Numbered from the stretch's first letter, positions 1-9,737 are shown. The stretch is DNA of 64,000 bases from Pseudogymnoascus destructans (GCF_001641265.1 NW_020167525.1:598501-662500); one strand, 5' to 3'. Program-made: numbers and translations. Notes: a model not told the origin generated them from the letters alone.

Positions 1-1781
1 GATGATAGAGAGTGTCAGCTCGAGCTGCTTAAAGACGCCGATGCTGGTGAAGGCGACGGATGGGCTTAGGCCACCCTCTAGAACTGCGTAGGTCGCGAGC
101 GAGGCCGCGGACAGCATGATGGGCGCGGCAATCCAGCAGAGGATCAGGCCCGCGTCGTTGAGTAGCGAGGACCAGAGATCGCGCAGCTCGCGGTCACGAA
201 CCTTCTTGATCTTGGCTCCCCACTGGTTTTCCGTCGCCGTCCACTTGATCTGTTTCATGCCTTGTAGGGCCTCGTTGACAACGGCCAGCTTGGCGTCGCG
301 CGCCTTCATCAGACGGTCCTGCGCCGCGCTGTAGCGTTTGCTGAATATAATGTTAGCGGGCAGGATGATAACCATGGTCATCAACCCGGCGAGCAGGGAG
401 CGCCACCCAATCAACTGGATGAGGAACGCGAACGAGATGACCAGCTCGAAGAAGCTGCCAGGGAAGAAGAAATTGAACGCCGCAAAGTCCGCAACGCGCT
501 TCGCATCGACACCGATGAGGTTCACAATCGCCTGCCTCGACTTCTGCCCCATATCCTCATCATTAATCTCCGCCTTCGTGGCCCCGGCCTCGATATTCTC
601 CTCATCCACCTCCCCCTCCGCCGTCTTCGCCACGCTCTTGACATCCTTCCTCCGCATCGACTTCTCAAACACGAGCGCCGACAGCTCTGCCCGGATCGGG
701 ATCGACAAATCTGACTGGGACAGCCAGAGCAGCCACCCCTCCACCCACGACGACGCAACCGTCATCACCCCCAGCGCCGCGACCCACACAAACGCCTCGG
801 ACGTGATGGGCTCACCGCTGCCACGGCGCTCGAGCACGCGCAGAATCTGCAGCAGCACGAACTGCGGCGCGATGTTGCCAAAGGCCTGCACGAATGCTAG
901 TGCCCACTGGCCCGCGAAGGCCCACTTGTGCGTTAGAAAGATGCGCAGCATGAGGCTGCCCGGTAAGTTGGCGCGGGTCCACGACGCTGCTAGGTCGGCG
1001 GAGCGGGTGTCGGCGTTGGGGCGCGGGAGGTCGGACATGTTGAGCGTGCCCTTCTTTACGGCGAAACGGAGGACGGCGTTGCACCACTCGAAGGAGTACT
1101 TGCTCAGGGCTGAGTTGGTGTTCATGGCGTCGATGGGGCGGTTGCCGTCGATGAAGACGCCGGGGCGGCGCGGGATGGTGAGGTTGGCGAAGGCGACGGC
1201 GGTGGTGAGGATGAGCTGGGCTACGCGCAGGATAAAGGTGGGGAGGGGCCCAATGTCGCTGCGCACCTGGGCCAGGATGACGGATTGGGTGCACTGGCCG
1301 CCGAGGAGGAACCAGGTAGAGATGGAGCCGTAGATGCCCAGGTCATGGGTCATCACTGGGGCTCTTGCATAGACTACGGCGAGAGCCTGGAGGGAAATAA
1401 GCACCTGTCATCGCTGTTAGCTAGTTATCCGTAGAGGAATTGACAATCCCAGGTTACCCATGCAGCCGCGTTGAACCAGTTCTCGAGGAAGAAGCCCTCG
1501 CTGCGATCTAGAGTGCTGAGCACAGCGAGAGCCATGGAGACGCCTAGTCCGAGCACGGTCAACAGGCCGATAGCGATCTTGGGCGCCGTGGTCGAGTAGG
1601 CGGCTGTCGTTTCTGCCGTAGCCACGCCGTCGGCATCCTCGTAGATGCGCTGCAGCTGGCCATCCTTCCTGCTGTGCCACCGGGGCGCTATGAGCCGTAG
1701 AGACGCAGCAGATGAGATGATCACTAGGGCGAGAGCAATGGCGCCAGCGGCGAGAGAGATGGAGATTGTGTCGTTCGACAT
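1..1781 (-). CDS. ABC transporter, ABCC/MRP multidrug type, N-terminal part (leaves window at base 1)
   Basis: Exons at complement 1458-1781 and 1-1386, joined over a 71-nt intron (1387-1457: donor GTAACC, branch GCTAAC, acceptor CCAG). The first exon gives an N-terminal hydrophobic domain (TMD0-like). The second stays open to the window edge and gives the first ABC transmembrane domain, including the ABCC-type segment NLIGVDAKRVADF and the stretch WRSLLAGLMTMVIILPANI. Family role: ATP-driven export of drugs, conjugates or metabolites across plasma or vacuolar membrane. The nucleotide-binding domains lie outside the window, so the substrate class cannot be judged. The start is the ATG at 1781, but the frame stays open about 25 codons upstream without another ATG, so an extra 5' exon is possible. 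Long plus-strand frames here are shadows. Confidence 0.88.
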
Positions 1782-2633
1782 TGCGAGCTGTGCGGTGGGG
1801 TTGAAGAACGGCGGTTCTACACGGAAGGATACTGTTACCGCATCACGCCGAGTCCGTCCGTAAGTTCAGTCTACGTCGTTCAGATCCCCCTTCCAAGAGA
1901 GTCTCGCGGCGCAACAAATATGCTATATATCCGTCTCCAGGGAAGGGAGCCTTTCAGCTTTTTGTCGAGTCAGCAGCGCGGTGGAGCCAAGCTACGGCGA
2001 TGAGGGTGGTGGGTGGGTTGTACAACCACCACCCTAGCTCTTATCCTAGCGAGTGACCGTCGTGACCGCCGCCGTCGTGACCGCCGCCGTCGTGACCGCC
2101 GCCGTCGTGTCTCGCTCCTGCCCTTCTCACCGCAACTGCCCATGCTCCAGCGGTTTCTACCATTCGCTGGCGCACTCTCACTTAAGAAAGGCGTACCTTG
2201 GGGTCATGATACTTAATCGCCAGGCGCTGCACAGGTGCTTACATTGACCTCTCTAAGGGCTGCGGAGGGTGAGACGGTTAGGACTGGACATTTTACAACT
2301 GCCCTCTTGCACCTTAACGAGGCACACCTCCTACGTATATAGAAGTTGGAAAGGATAGATGTATATTTACAAGCAAGAGAACTCGCATTTTCTAACTTAA
2401 ATCTAACTTCTACATAGAGAGGGAGTGGGTTACAGCCATTTCAACCATCAACAGTCATTTGAGCAGCTACACTTCCTACTATAGACATTGTAGTCAGTGT
2501 TGCCCGAGAACTACTCAGAGTACTACTCAGAGATCTTCGAGTAGAGTACTGTTTTTTGGGCTCGAGTAGAGTAGTACTCGAGTATAAAAATGAAAACATG
2601 ATTGATAGCTATATAGACTATGGAAATACAGTA
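1782..2633. other. Intergenic region between the ABC transporter and transposon block 1
   Basis: No supported gene. It holds the ABC transporter promoter side (CT-rich and TATA-like stretches around 1910-1930), a 15-bp tandem repeat at 2053-2106, and near 2500-2580 a cluster of ACTACTC/GAGTAGAGTAC motifs forming imperfect inverted repeats just before a pogo terminus. Confidence 0.6.
2053..2106. repeat. 15-bp tandem repeat, three full copies plus a partial
   Basis: GTGACCGCCGCCGTC occurs at 2062-2076, 2077-2091 and 2092-2106, preceded by a 9-base partial copy GTGACCGTC at 2053. GC-rich microsatellite-like repeat without an associated gene. Confidence 0.9.
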
Positions 2634-3506
2634 CAGTTGAACCTGGATATAAGGATCCCTCAATATAAGGATATCCTCAGTATAAGGATGGGTAGTCTGG
2701 TCCCGTAGTTTTTTAGCTGTAAAATAAGGATTATTTCTGTATAAGGATGATCCTTAAATCCGTGGTCCCAAAATTATTTTTATACCAAACAATCCTTATA
2801 ACTCGTGTTCACCAACTCCACCATGGAGGCCTCGCAACCAAAAAAAAGGCACGCACTCACCGATGTTCAGCGACAATGTATTCGACGCAGATATGCCAGC
2901 CACCCGTGCACTCAGCCTGCACTTATAGCCTGGTATGCCGCTCAAGCTCAAGGTCGCCAACTTAGCCAAGGCCAAATATCTCAATTCTTTCCACGAAGTA
3001 CCAATATCTCGACTCAGATACACGGAAGAAGACTGAACTTGGCACAAAGAGAAAAAGTAATGGCAAATATCCTGAACCTCTTCGACTGGAAACAATGCAT
3101 GCAAAAGAAAAATGTGATCATTACTGGTGACATTCTAAAAACTAAGGCGCACGAACTTTGGGACCGTCTGCCACAATATACTATTCATAGGAATGAACCG
3201 AAATGGTTGAATGGCTGGTTAGATGGATTCAAGAAGAGATTTAAGATTAAGGAATATGTTCGACATAGAGAAGCAGCTGCAGCGGACATCCACAATCATA
3301 TAAATATCCCATAAATGGAAGATCTCCAACAACTATGCACAACATATGCAGATCAAGATATTTTCAACATAGATAAAACTAGGCTCTTTTGGAAGATGAC
3401 GCCAACTCGAACACTAGCCACTAAAGCTTCGAGTGGGGGAAAGAAACCCAAAGATCGGATTACTCTCGAATTTACAACAAATTCGACTAGAACTAAGAAG
3501 CTCATC
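2634..3506 (+). mobile_element. Pogo/Fot1-like DNA transposon relic 1, 5' portion
   Basis: Starts after a TA at 2632-2633 with CAGTTGAACCTGGATATAAG, a form typical of pogo-type termini. The subterminal 100 bases repeat TATAAGGAT several times (about 2648-2755). The transposase frame follows. The 3' part is missing because LTR D starts at 3507; no matching inverted terminus was found downstream. Confidence 0.7.
2823..3506 (+). pseudogene. Broken pogo/Fot1-type transposase (HTH_Tnp_Tc5/CENP-B + start of DDE_1)
   Basis: The frame from ATG 2823 encodes an N-terminal helix-turn-helix region (QPKKRHALTDVQRQCIRRR..) and a CENP-B-like second HTH (about residues 60-140). An in-frame stop TAA lies at 3312-3314, after which the same frame continues to 3506. 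The first catalytic motif, normally N-M-D-E-T-G, reads NIDKTRLFWK, so the residue after the catalytic Asp and the Gly are altered. The frame is then cut by LTR D. The catalytic core beyond the first Asp is lost, so it cannot be active. Confidence 0.8.
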
Positions 3507-3842
3507 TGAGTAAGGCAGGTTACGGTCACATGATAAGAGTTAAGGCAGGTTAGCCAAGTCGGACCCGTTTCGGGTACTTAAGGGGATTGACCCAACGGGG
3601 TCCCTCTCCCTCAGTGACGGAAGGTATCTGAGTCGGACAAGTTACGGTCACGTGGTGAGAGTGAAGGCAGGTTAGCCGAGTCGGACCCGTTTCAGGTACT
3701 TGAAGGAGATTGACCCAACGGGGGTTCCTCTCTTCATCTTTTTTGTATCCTTCGTAGTAGACCTATAGGATAGCATCCATTTAGCCTCTGACTCGCACTC
3801 TCATATGCTATTACTGTGAGCTGGGTGCCCTGTGTCCTTACA
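3507..3842 (+). repeat. LTR of retroelement D (5' LTR)
   Basis: Begins TGAGTAAGG and ends GTGTCCTTACA (TG..CA). It contains two diverged tandem copies of about 120 bp (from 3507 and from about 3626, each with GTTACGGTCAC and the CGGACCCGTTTC block). The CT-rich stretch before 3736 is a likely start region. A reverse-oriented copy of its 3' half is at 54699-54890, showing it is a dispersed family. Confidence 0.7.
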
Positions 3843-4078
3843 TTATACAAAAAAGATCACGCCTGCCGGGGACGGCCGTACTTCAATAATATCCCACACC
3901 GGAATGACTCAGGAGAACTACCATCACAACATCGACTGCGACTCGGTGACGTTTCGGAGGAGAGACCTGATGACTTCAAATAGCCGTGATTCCAGAGATC
4001 TCACGGACAGCCAGTGGATCAGGGTTTGATTCTTCAGAACAAGCTGGTAAAGTTGCCGACGCGTTGGCACTGAATAGG
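3843..4078 (+). other. Leader of retroelement D with self-complementary primer site
   Basis: Two bases after the LTR, 3845-3857 reads ATACAAAAAAGAT, the exact reverse complement of LTR bases 3736-3748. No TGG-type (tRNA 3' CCA) primer site is seen. The leader is interrupted at 4078 by gypsy A1 (target ATAGG duplicated at 9738) and resumes at 9743 towards the gag start at 9864. Confidence 0.6.
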
Positions 4079-4553
4079 TGTTACGACGGAACAAGAAGGC
4101 TGCCCAACTACAGGACAGGAAGGAGAGAGGTCGCATGAGACCGGCCCTGGTACCTGGAGGGGCAGCGGGGAATAGTAGTTCCGAAAGTATCACGTGACGG
4201 ACTCGCAGGATGATGAGAAGAGTCCTAAGAGTCCAGGACTCCGAGGACTCGAGTGAGTTCCCAGGAGTCCACTAGGCACGTGACGGACTCGCAGGATGAT
4301 GAGAAGAATCCTAAGAGTCCAGGACTCCGAGGACTCGAGTGAGTTCCCAGGAGTCCACTAGGCACGACGCCACTATATAAGTAGATAGTTAGTTCTTAGA
4401 TAGGAGCTTCGTGCTCAACTCAATACAGTATTTGTTATATACTAGTAACGTGTTACTTGAAGCCTTTGTGTCCGATCCCCTGCCTCCTCTGATAAGTAAA
4501 CCTTTACGCAAGAGAACCTCTGTGTCTTCTATCGTTTAGAAGTCAGCGTTACA
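4079..4553 (+). repeat. 5' LTR of gypsy A1
   Basis: TATA box TATATAA at 4374-4380. The predicted transcript start is about 30 bases on, at GTGCTCAA (4411-4418). U3 carries two tandem 86-bp units rich in GAGTCC/GGACTC inverted motifs (about 4190-4361); copy A2 has only one, which explains 475 versus 389 bp. Confidence 0.9.
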
Positions 4554-4555
4554 CT

Positions 4556-4563
4556 TTGAGCAC
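4556..4563 (+). other. Putative self-priming primer-binding site of gypsy A1
   Basis: TTGAGCAC, two bases after the LTR end, is the reverse complement of GTGCTCAA at 4411-4418, the predicted 5' end of the genomic RNA. No TGG follows the LTR as a tRNA primer site would require. The match is short (8 nt), so this rests on the parallel with elements B and D. Confidence 0.45.
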
Positions 4564-4599
4564 CACTTCTACGAGGTACCGGCTTACACACAAAGCAAC

Positions 4600-6537
4600 A
4601 TGTCTGTCGTCAGTTCGAAGGGGAAAACCCCCACCACGCCAACTTCGTCTCAGAGGTCTAAGCCTGAGAATGAAGAGATGCCCGATGCACCCACCGTCAA
4701 CGAACTCAAGGAAACTCTACGCGTCAAGTTGCCCGACACTTACTCCGGCAACCGAAAGGAACTTGAGGTGTTTTTGCTACAGGTCGAACTGTACCAGCAC
4801 TTCAATGACGAGAAGTTTCCCACCCAGGAGAGCTATGCCCTGTGGACTGCGTCCTACCTTAGGGGGGAAGCCCTGCGATGGATCGAACCATTCCTCAAGG
4901 ACTATTTCAAATATGAAAGTACCAATGGAAGCATGACAACTACGCAGACTATGTTTGGCAGCTGGAATGGATTCTGTAAGGAAATCCGACGCATGTTCGG
5001 AGACATCGATGAGATTAAGACCGCAGAAGACCATCTGTTTGCACTTAAGCAGACTGGCAGCGCCCTCACGTACTCCACAGAATTCCAGAGATACGGCAAT
5101 CAGACAGGATGGGACGCCAGCGCACTCATCAGCCACTACCGACGTGGGCTGAAGAGCCATATACGTATGGAACTTGCCCGTTTGGAACAACAACCAACGG
5201 ACATGGTAGCGCTAATCGAACATACGGTCCGAATCGACAATCGACTATACGAATTCCAGAAGGAACGTCGGACCTATGACAAGCCCAAGAAAAGTTACCC
5301 CTACCGGGGAAACGAGGGCAGACGACGGGATCAACACCCGCGAGACAACCGTTGGTCGGACCCAATGGAACTCGATGCCACGTTCAAACCTGGACGACCC
5401 CGTGACCCTAAGAAAGACAGACAATTCAAGGAACGACTCTGTTTTAACTGCGACAAGCCAGGCCACATGGCCCGAGACTGCAGACAGCCAAAGAAAGGGA
5501 ACGGCGGACGCAAAGTCGGCAAACAACTCAATGCCACCTGGACAGGACAGTTGAACGCAACGTTTGTGAGCAAACAGGACTGGGGAATAAACGGCGAAAG
5601 CACCCCAGAAGACGAGAGCTCAGATGAAGGGTCGGAGGCGGAATCGTTCACCGTCTCGGAACAGGAGACCTTCGACGAACTCGCACCTACGGAACCAATG
5701 AGTCCACGGTGCAAGAGCGTAGTAAGACGCATGGCAAAACACGCCCACGCGAAGATTAGGGCCGAACGAGACAAGCCCAGCGGCCAGAGGAGAATCCCCA
5801 CGCTTAAGGGCATCTACGGGAACCTGTTACAGGGACTTCCGTTAGAGTGCAAGGTGGACGACTGCAAGGATGACCTCTGGAGATACTACGACCAACTAAC
5901 GAATACCCGCAGGCTGCTTGGCACGTCCCCAGACGTAGCTAAGTTGGAAGCCCAAGAAGCGGAAGAACTGGAGAAGGATGTCGAGCATATGGCTAAACTG
6001 AAGTATATGAAAAGCGTCGAACTTTACTACCAGGACCGCAGGAGAGCCCTGGAGAAGTACGACGAGAAAGCCAGAGGTATGCTGCGACGGGAAAATGCGA
6101 GACCCACTCCACGCATCGAAAGGAGAGCCATGGAGCAACTAGACACGTTCTCCACGCCTCCGAGGGAAGATAGTGCATGGGTGAGAGGACAGCGGGAACT
6201 ATCAATGACAGACGCAACAGAGACTGATCATCCCTGGCACGCGTATGTCTACTGGGAGTATTGCAGCGAAGATGACTGCAAGCTCCACTGGGAAAAGAAA
6301 CACCAGAATCAGTTGTTTCCCCGATCCTTGCCCAGGATACACTTCAGAGACGCAGAGCAAGTTCACGCCCTCAGGCGAAGCCAGTCTGAAGGGGACTTGC
6401 CTATCAAAAGTGAACAGGTATACGAGAAATACCCACATCTGCTAGACGACGCAGAAGAGCGAGGGAAACGATCTCCCCAAGGACCACCATTGGAAGCGGA
6501 TGAATACTATCCTTCCTCGGACGAGTCAAAAAACTAG
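4600..6537 (+). CDS. Gag of gypsy A1
   Basis: 645 aa, longer than the usual 300-450 aa fungal gag. ATG 4600 follows a 46-base leader after the LTR. Residues about 50-220 match the retrotransposon gag/capsid layout (LPDTYSGNRKELEVFLLQVE.., ..WIEPFLKDYF..). One CCHC zinc knuckle CFNCDKPGHMARDC lies near residue 280. A long charged C-terminal half of unknown role follows, with Glu/Lys-rich helices. The last sense codons are TCA AAA AAC before TAG, a slippery heptamer for the pol fusion. It forms the particle and binds RNA. Nearly identical to the A2 gag. Confidence 0.93.
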   Translation: MSVVSSKGKTPTTPTSSQRSKPENEEMPDAPTVNELKETLRVKLPDTYSGNRKELEVFLLQVELYQHFNDEKFPTQESYALWTASYLRGEALRWIEPFLKDYFKYESTNGSMTTTQTMFGSWNGFCKEIRRMFGDIDEIKTAEDHLFALKQTGSALTYSTEFQRYGNQTGWDASALISHYRRGLKSHIRMELARLEQQPTDMVALIEHTVRIDNRLYEFQKERRTYDKPKKSYPYRGNEGRRRDQHPRDNRWSDPMELDATFKPGRPRDPKKDRQFKERLCFNCDKPGHMARDCRQPKKGNGGRKVGKQLNATWTGQLNATFVSKQDWGINGESTPEDESSDEGSEAESFTVSEQETFDELAPTEPMSPRCKSVVRRMAKHAHAKIRAERDKPSGQRRIPTLKGIYGNLLQGLPLECKVDDCKDDLWRYYDQLTNTRRLLGTSPDVAKLEAQEAEELEKDVEHMAKLKYMKSVELYYQDRRRALEKYDEKARGMLRRENARPTPRIERRAMEQLDTFSTPPREDSAWVRGQRELSMTDATETDHPWHAYVYWEYCSEDDCKLHWEKKHQNQLFPRSLPRIHFRDAEQVHALRRSQSEGDLPIKSEQVYEKYPHLLDDAEERGKRSPQGPPLEADEYYPSSDESKN

Positions 6538-6581
6538 GAGTCCTCGACGGTAGGCCACCGGCGAGCGACACGAAGAGGCCT
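6528..6581 (+). promoter_or_regulatory. -1 programmed ribosomal frameshift signal, gag to pol (A1)
   Basis: Slippery heptamer A AAA AAC at 6528-6534 in the gag zero frame, directly before the gag stop TAG (6535-6537). After an 8-nt spacer, 6543-6551 (CTCGACGGT) pairs with 6557-6565 (ACCGGCGAG) with a single A.G mismatch, around the loop AGGCC (6552-6556). The loop can pair with GGCCT at 6577-6581 to form an H-type pseudoknot. The -1 frame is open from here through pol. Confidence 0.8.
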
Positions 6582-8735
6582 AGTACAGACCAGCTATGCG
6601 CCACGACAGGCAGCATGCAACTATATGTGGTCGCTAAGATACAACAGCGACACCTCCGAGCAATGATTGACTCAGGAGCGACGGGCAACTTTATGACAAA
6701 GAAAGTAGCAGACACGCAAGGTTTCAAGACGCAATTGAAAACCGAACCATACCCGTTAATGGTCGTAGATGGAGAGCCCATCTCGACTAATGAAGGAATG
6801 GTGACCCACGAAACGGTCCCATTGGAAATGGTCATGCTACACGGGCACAAGGAAACGATTCAGTTTGACATCGTGCACATGGACAACCATGCGTGCATCC
6901 TTGGTGTGCCATGGCTCAAGAAACACAACCCCCAGATCGACTGGTGGAACGAGAAAGTTGTGATGAGCCAGTGCGCGTGTGAACAACGGACGGACACGCG
7001 ACAACGGGAGAAACCCTCCCAGGGCCGGAAGGAGTTATGTGCAACCTCCGAGCTCGATGACCTAGCCCAGGCATCCTCACCGACGAGTATGCCGGTGGAG
7101 TACAAGGAATACGAGCAATTATTCCAGGAAGGCCCTAAGAACGAGGCGCTTCCTAAGCACCAACCATGGGATCACGAGATACCCCTAGAGAAAGACAAGA
7201 GTCCACCGTTTGGACCAATATATCAGCTATCAGAAAAAGAGCTAAAGGTACTCAAGGAGTACATTGATGATAACCTAGCAAAAGGATTCATCAAACCATC
7301 CACATCACCCGCAGGAAGTCCGGTGCTTTTCGTACCAAAGAAAGACGGCTCCCTACGGTTATGTGTGGACTATCGAGCGTTGAACAACATCACAATCAAG
7401 GACAGGTATGCCCTGCCGTTAATCAACGAACTACATGATAGATTTCAAGGAGCAAAGATCTTCAGTAAGCTAGATCTGCGAGGAGCATACAACCTGATCC
7501 GAATCAAGGCTGGGGAAGAGTGGAAAACAGCATTCCGCACCCGCTATGGCCTATTCGAGTATCAAGTCATGCCCTTTGGGCTAACAAACGCACCCGCATC
7601 CATGCAACGACTGATGAATGATGCTTTGCACGAATACTTAGACATCTTTACCATTGTCTACTTAGACGATGTCCTGGTGTATTCAGCAACCAAGGAGGAG
7701 CATGTCAAGCATGTCAAACTCGTCCTGAAGAAACTAAAGGAGTACAGCTTACTCCTCAAACCAGAGAAGTGCGAGTTCCATAAAAACCAAGTCGAATTCT
7801 TGGGTTACATTATTGGAACGCACGGCATCAAGATGGACCAAGCAAAAGTAACGGCAGTGTTGGAATGGCCAACACCGACCACGGTCAAGGAAGTGCAAGC
7901 CTTCCTAGGCTTCGCCAACTTCTACCGAAGGTTCATCTCGGGATATTCCAAGGTAGCTCAACCACTCACGGAGCTTACCAGAAAGGATCTCGAATTCAAA
8001 TGGACGGACAAGGCAGAGGCTGCTTTCCAGGAACTTAAGACGAAGTTCACGGAAGCACCTATCCTTGCTACATTTGACCCTGCAAAGAAGATCATCCTCG
8101 AAATGGACTCTTCTGACTTCGCAATTGGAGCATGTCTGAATCAACCAGATAAGAACGGTAAGTTCAAACCAATCGCGTACTACTCTAGGAAACTGTCACC
8201 CGCGGAACTCAATTACGACATCCACGACAAGGAGCTACTGGCTATTGTCGTTGCCTTTGAGCAGTGGCGAGTATATCTTGAGGGATCCACCTACCCTGTG
8301 CAGGTATGGACGGACTTCAAGAAATTGGGACCATTCAAAATATTGAACAAAGTCAGCTCAGTTAATTACAGACTGCAGCTACCCAGGAAGTCTAGACTAC
8401 ACCCGGTATTTCATGTCTCACTACTGGAACCAGCAAGAGGAAATACCCCAATTGCGACCGACACCGAACTCCAACCCGAGAATGAGATCATCGAATATGA
8501 GGTCGAAGCGATCCTAGACAGAAGGTTAGTAGGACGTCGAGAAGAGTTTTTGATAAAATGGGAAAATTACGAACCTACGGATAATTCGTGGGAACCAACA
8601 AGGAACATCAGCAAAGAACTGCTGGAGGAATATCGACGCCGCCATCTGCCAGCCATTGATCCCAAGATGCAGGGGAGTAGGCCAGTGGATCGGAGGAAGC
8701 GGGGGTCCCGGTCACAGACGAGGAGGCAGCGCTAA
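6534..8735 (+). CDS. Pol of gypsy A1, internally deleted (protease-RT-partial RNase H-chromodomain)
   Basis: Read in the -1 frame relative to gag (first internal ATG 6615). Domains: aspartic protease IDSGATGNF near the ATG; reverse transcriptase with LDLRGAYN and YLDDVLVYS (about 349 residues after ATG 6615); RNase H start LEMDSSD and YDIHDKELLAIV. At 8312-8314 the frame jumps from WTD to the integrase-tail sequence FKKLGPFKILNK, then runs through the chromodomain (EYEVEAILDRRLVGRREEFL). The whole integrase core and the end of RNase H are missing. The junction shares GGA with both parental ends in A2. The ORF stays open, so a truncated 706-aa product is possible, but the copy should be non-autonomous. 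Confidence 0.9.
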   Translation, partial: LGVLDGRPPASDTKRPSTDQLCATTGSMQLYVVAKIQQRHLRAMIDSGATGNFMTKKVADTQGFKTQLKTEPYPLMVVDGEPISTNEGMVTHETVPLEMVMLHGHKETIQFDIVHMDNHACILGVPWLKKHNPQIDWWNEKVVMSQCACEQRTDTRQREKPSQGRKELCATSELDDLAQASSPTSMPVEYKEYEQLFQEGPKNEALPKHQPWDHEIPLEKDKSPPFGPIYQLSEKELKVLKEYIDDNLAKGFIKPSTSPAGSPVLFVPKKDGSLRLCVDYRALNNITIKDRYALPLINELHDRFQGAKIFSKLDLRGAYNLIRIKAGEEWKTAFRTRYGLFEYQVMPFGLTNAPASMQRLMNDALHEYLDIFTIVYLDDVLVYSATKEEHVKHVKLVLKKLKEYSLLLKPEKCEFHKNQVEFLGYIIGTHGIKMDQAKVTAVLEWPTPTTVKEVQAFLGFANFYRRFISGYSKVAQPLTELTRKDLEFKWTDKAEAAFQELKTKFTEAPILATFDPAKKIILEMDSSDFAIGACLNQPDKNGKFKPIAYYSRKLSPAELNYDIHDKELLAIVVAFEQWRVYLEGSTYPVQVWTDFKKLGPFKILNKVSSVNYRLQLPRKSRLHPVFHVSLLEPARGNTPIATDTELQPENEIIEYEVEAILDRRLVGRREEFLIKWENYEPTDNSWEPTRNISKELLEEYRRRHLPAIDPKMQGSRPVDRRKRGSRSQTRRQR

Positions 8736-9174
8736 CTGCCTGTTCCTCGGCCTCAACAGCGTCACGCTTCTCAGCAGCCACACGTTCGGCCTCCTCTGCC
8801 GCATCAAGCTCGTCGAGGGTTTTCAAACCTCGCCGGAGCATATCTTTACCACGGGTTCGGATGAGGCGTTTCTGCTTCCGCAGACGAAGTAACTTTGAAA
8901 GGGTTTCTTCCTCTTCGCGATCCAGGCGATCCTCCTCCCGTTCGAGCTTCACCCAGTCGGGATGCTCAGGACCCATACAGTCACATTTTTCTTTCAAGTT
9001 GCGACGAACGCACTCGGCGCACCGCCGTGAATCATTTGGAGACGACACGCAAGTAACGTTTCGCCTCACGCAGTTCGAGCAAGAATCCATTTCGGGTAGT
9101 TCGTATCCGTGGTTCTTTATTCGACGGACAAGATCGTTGCATTCCTGGAGTTTGCGGGCAGTGTCAGTAGGCAT
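8608..9174 (-). CDS. Antisense accessory ORF of gypsy A1: Zn2Cys6-like cluster plus coiled coil
   Basis: On the strand opposite to gag-pol, between pol and the 3' LTR, overlapping the last 128 bases of pol tail to tail. From ATG 9174 it gives 188 aa (an upstream in-frame ATG at 9222 gives 204). The cysteine pattern CX2CX6CX9CX2CX8C (CSNCVRRNVTC .. CAECVRRNLKEKC) fits the fungal Zn(II)2Cys6 binuclear cluster spacing, followed by CXC. A highly charged Glu/Arg-rich helix, probably a coiled coil, follows. A TATA-like box (TATAAG on the minus strand, about 9230-9235) precedes it. The A2 copy differs by two residues only. Function unknown; inferred as a nucleic-acid-binding or regulatory product. 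Confidence 0.65.
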   Translation of the reverse strand: MPTDTARKLQECNDLVRRIKNHGYELPEMDSCSNCVRRNVTCVSSPNDSRRCAECVRRNLKEKCDCMGPEHPDWVKLEREEDRLDREEEETLSKLLRLRKQKRLIRTRGKDMLRRGLKTLDELDAAEEAERVAAEKRDAVEAEEQAVSAASSSVTGTPASSDPLAYSPASWDQWLADGGVDIPPAVLC

Positions 9175-9270
9175 GTTGCATGTTGAAGGACTCGCTGAGG
9201 AGCAGCAGAGTCCCGGGGACATGGACGTACTTATAGGATTCGAGACGAATGCCCAGGGGAAGGGAGCGAG

Positions 9271-9737
9271 TGTTACGACGGAACAAGAAGGCTGGCCAAC
9301 TACAGGACAGGAAGGAGGGAGGTCGCATGAGACCGGCCCTGGTACCTGGAGGGGCAGCGGGGAATAGTAGTTCCGAAAGTATCACGTGACGGACTCGCAG
9401 GATGATGAGAAGAGTGAGTCCAGGACTCCGAGGACTCGAGTGAGTTCCCAGGAGTCCACTAGGCAATCGGACTCGCAGGATGATGAGAAGAATCCTAAGA
9501 GTCCAGGACTCCGAGGACTCGAGTGAGTTCCCAGGAGTCCACTAGGCACGACGCCACTATATAAGTAGATAGTTAGTTCTTAGATAGGAGCTTCGTGCTC
9601 AACTCAATACAGTATTTGTTATATACTAGTAACGTGTTACTTGAAGCCTTTGTGTCTGATCCCCTGCCTCCTCTGATAAGTAAACCTTTACGCAAGAGAA
9701 CCTCTGTGTCTTCTATCGTTTAGAAGTCAGCGTTACA
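9271..9737 (+). repeat. 3' LTR of gypsy A1
   Basis: Same ends as the 5' LTR. It differs mainly by small indels inside the tandem 86-bp units (8 bp shorter; the first unit lacks TCCTAAGA and the unit junction reads GGCAATCGG). Followed by the target duplicate ATAGG. Confidence 0.9.

Larger units (their letters stand above)
4079..9737 (+). mobile_element. Gypsy A copy 1 (A1): chromovirus LTR retrotransposon with internal pol deletion
   Basis: LTRs at 4079-4553 (475 bp) and 9271-9737 (467 bp), both TGTTACGACGG..CAGCGTTACA. The 5-bp target duplication ATAGG is at 4074-4078 and 9738-9742. The internal region is 4717 bp, exactly 1332 bp shorter than in copy A2 (6049 bp). The polypurine tract before the 3' LTR is GGGGAAGGGAGCGAG (9256-9270). 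Gag is intact, pol has an in-frame deletion, and the antisense accessory ORF is intact. It sits in the leader of retroelement D. Confidence 0.95.

Noticed and set aside
338..1333. 331-codon plus-strand frame
   Set aside because: Lies antisense to the clearly recognisable ABC transporter; composition is that of a shadow frame.
2053..2106. Possible CRISPR-like array
   Set aside because: Units are adjacent without spacers, and the context is fungal.
4554..4580. tRNA primer-binding site after the gypsy A LTR
   Set aside because: No TGG follows the LTR and I could not match the leader to a tRNA 3' end.
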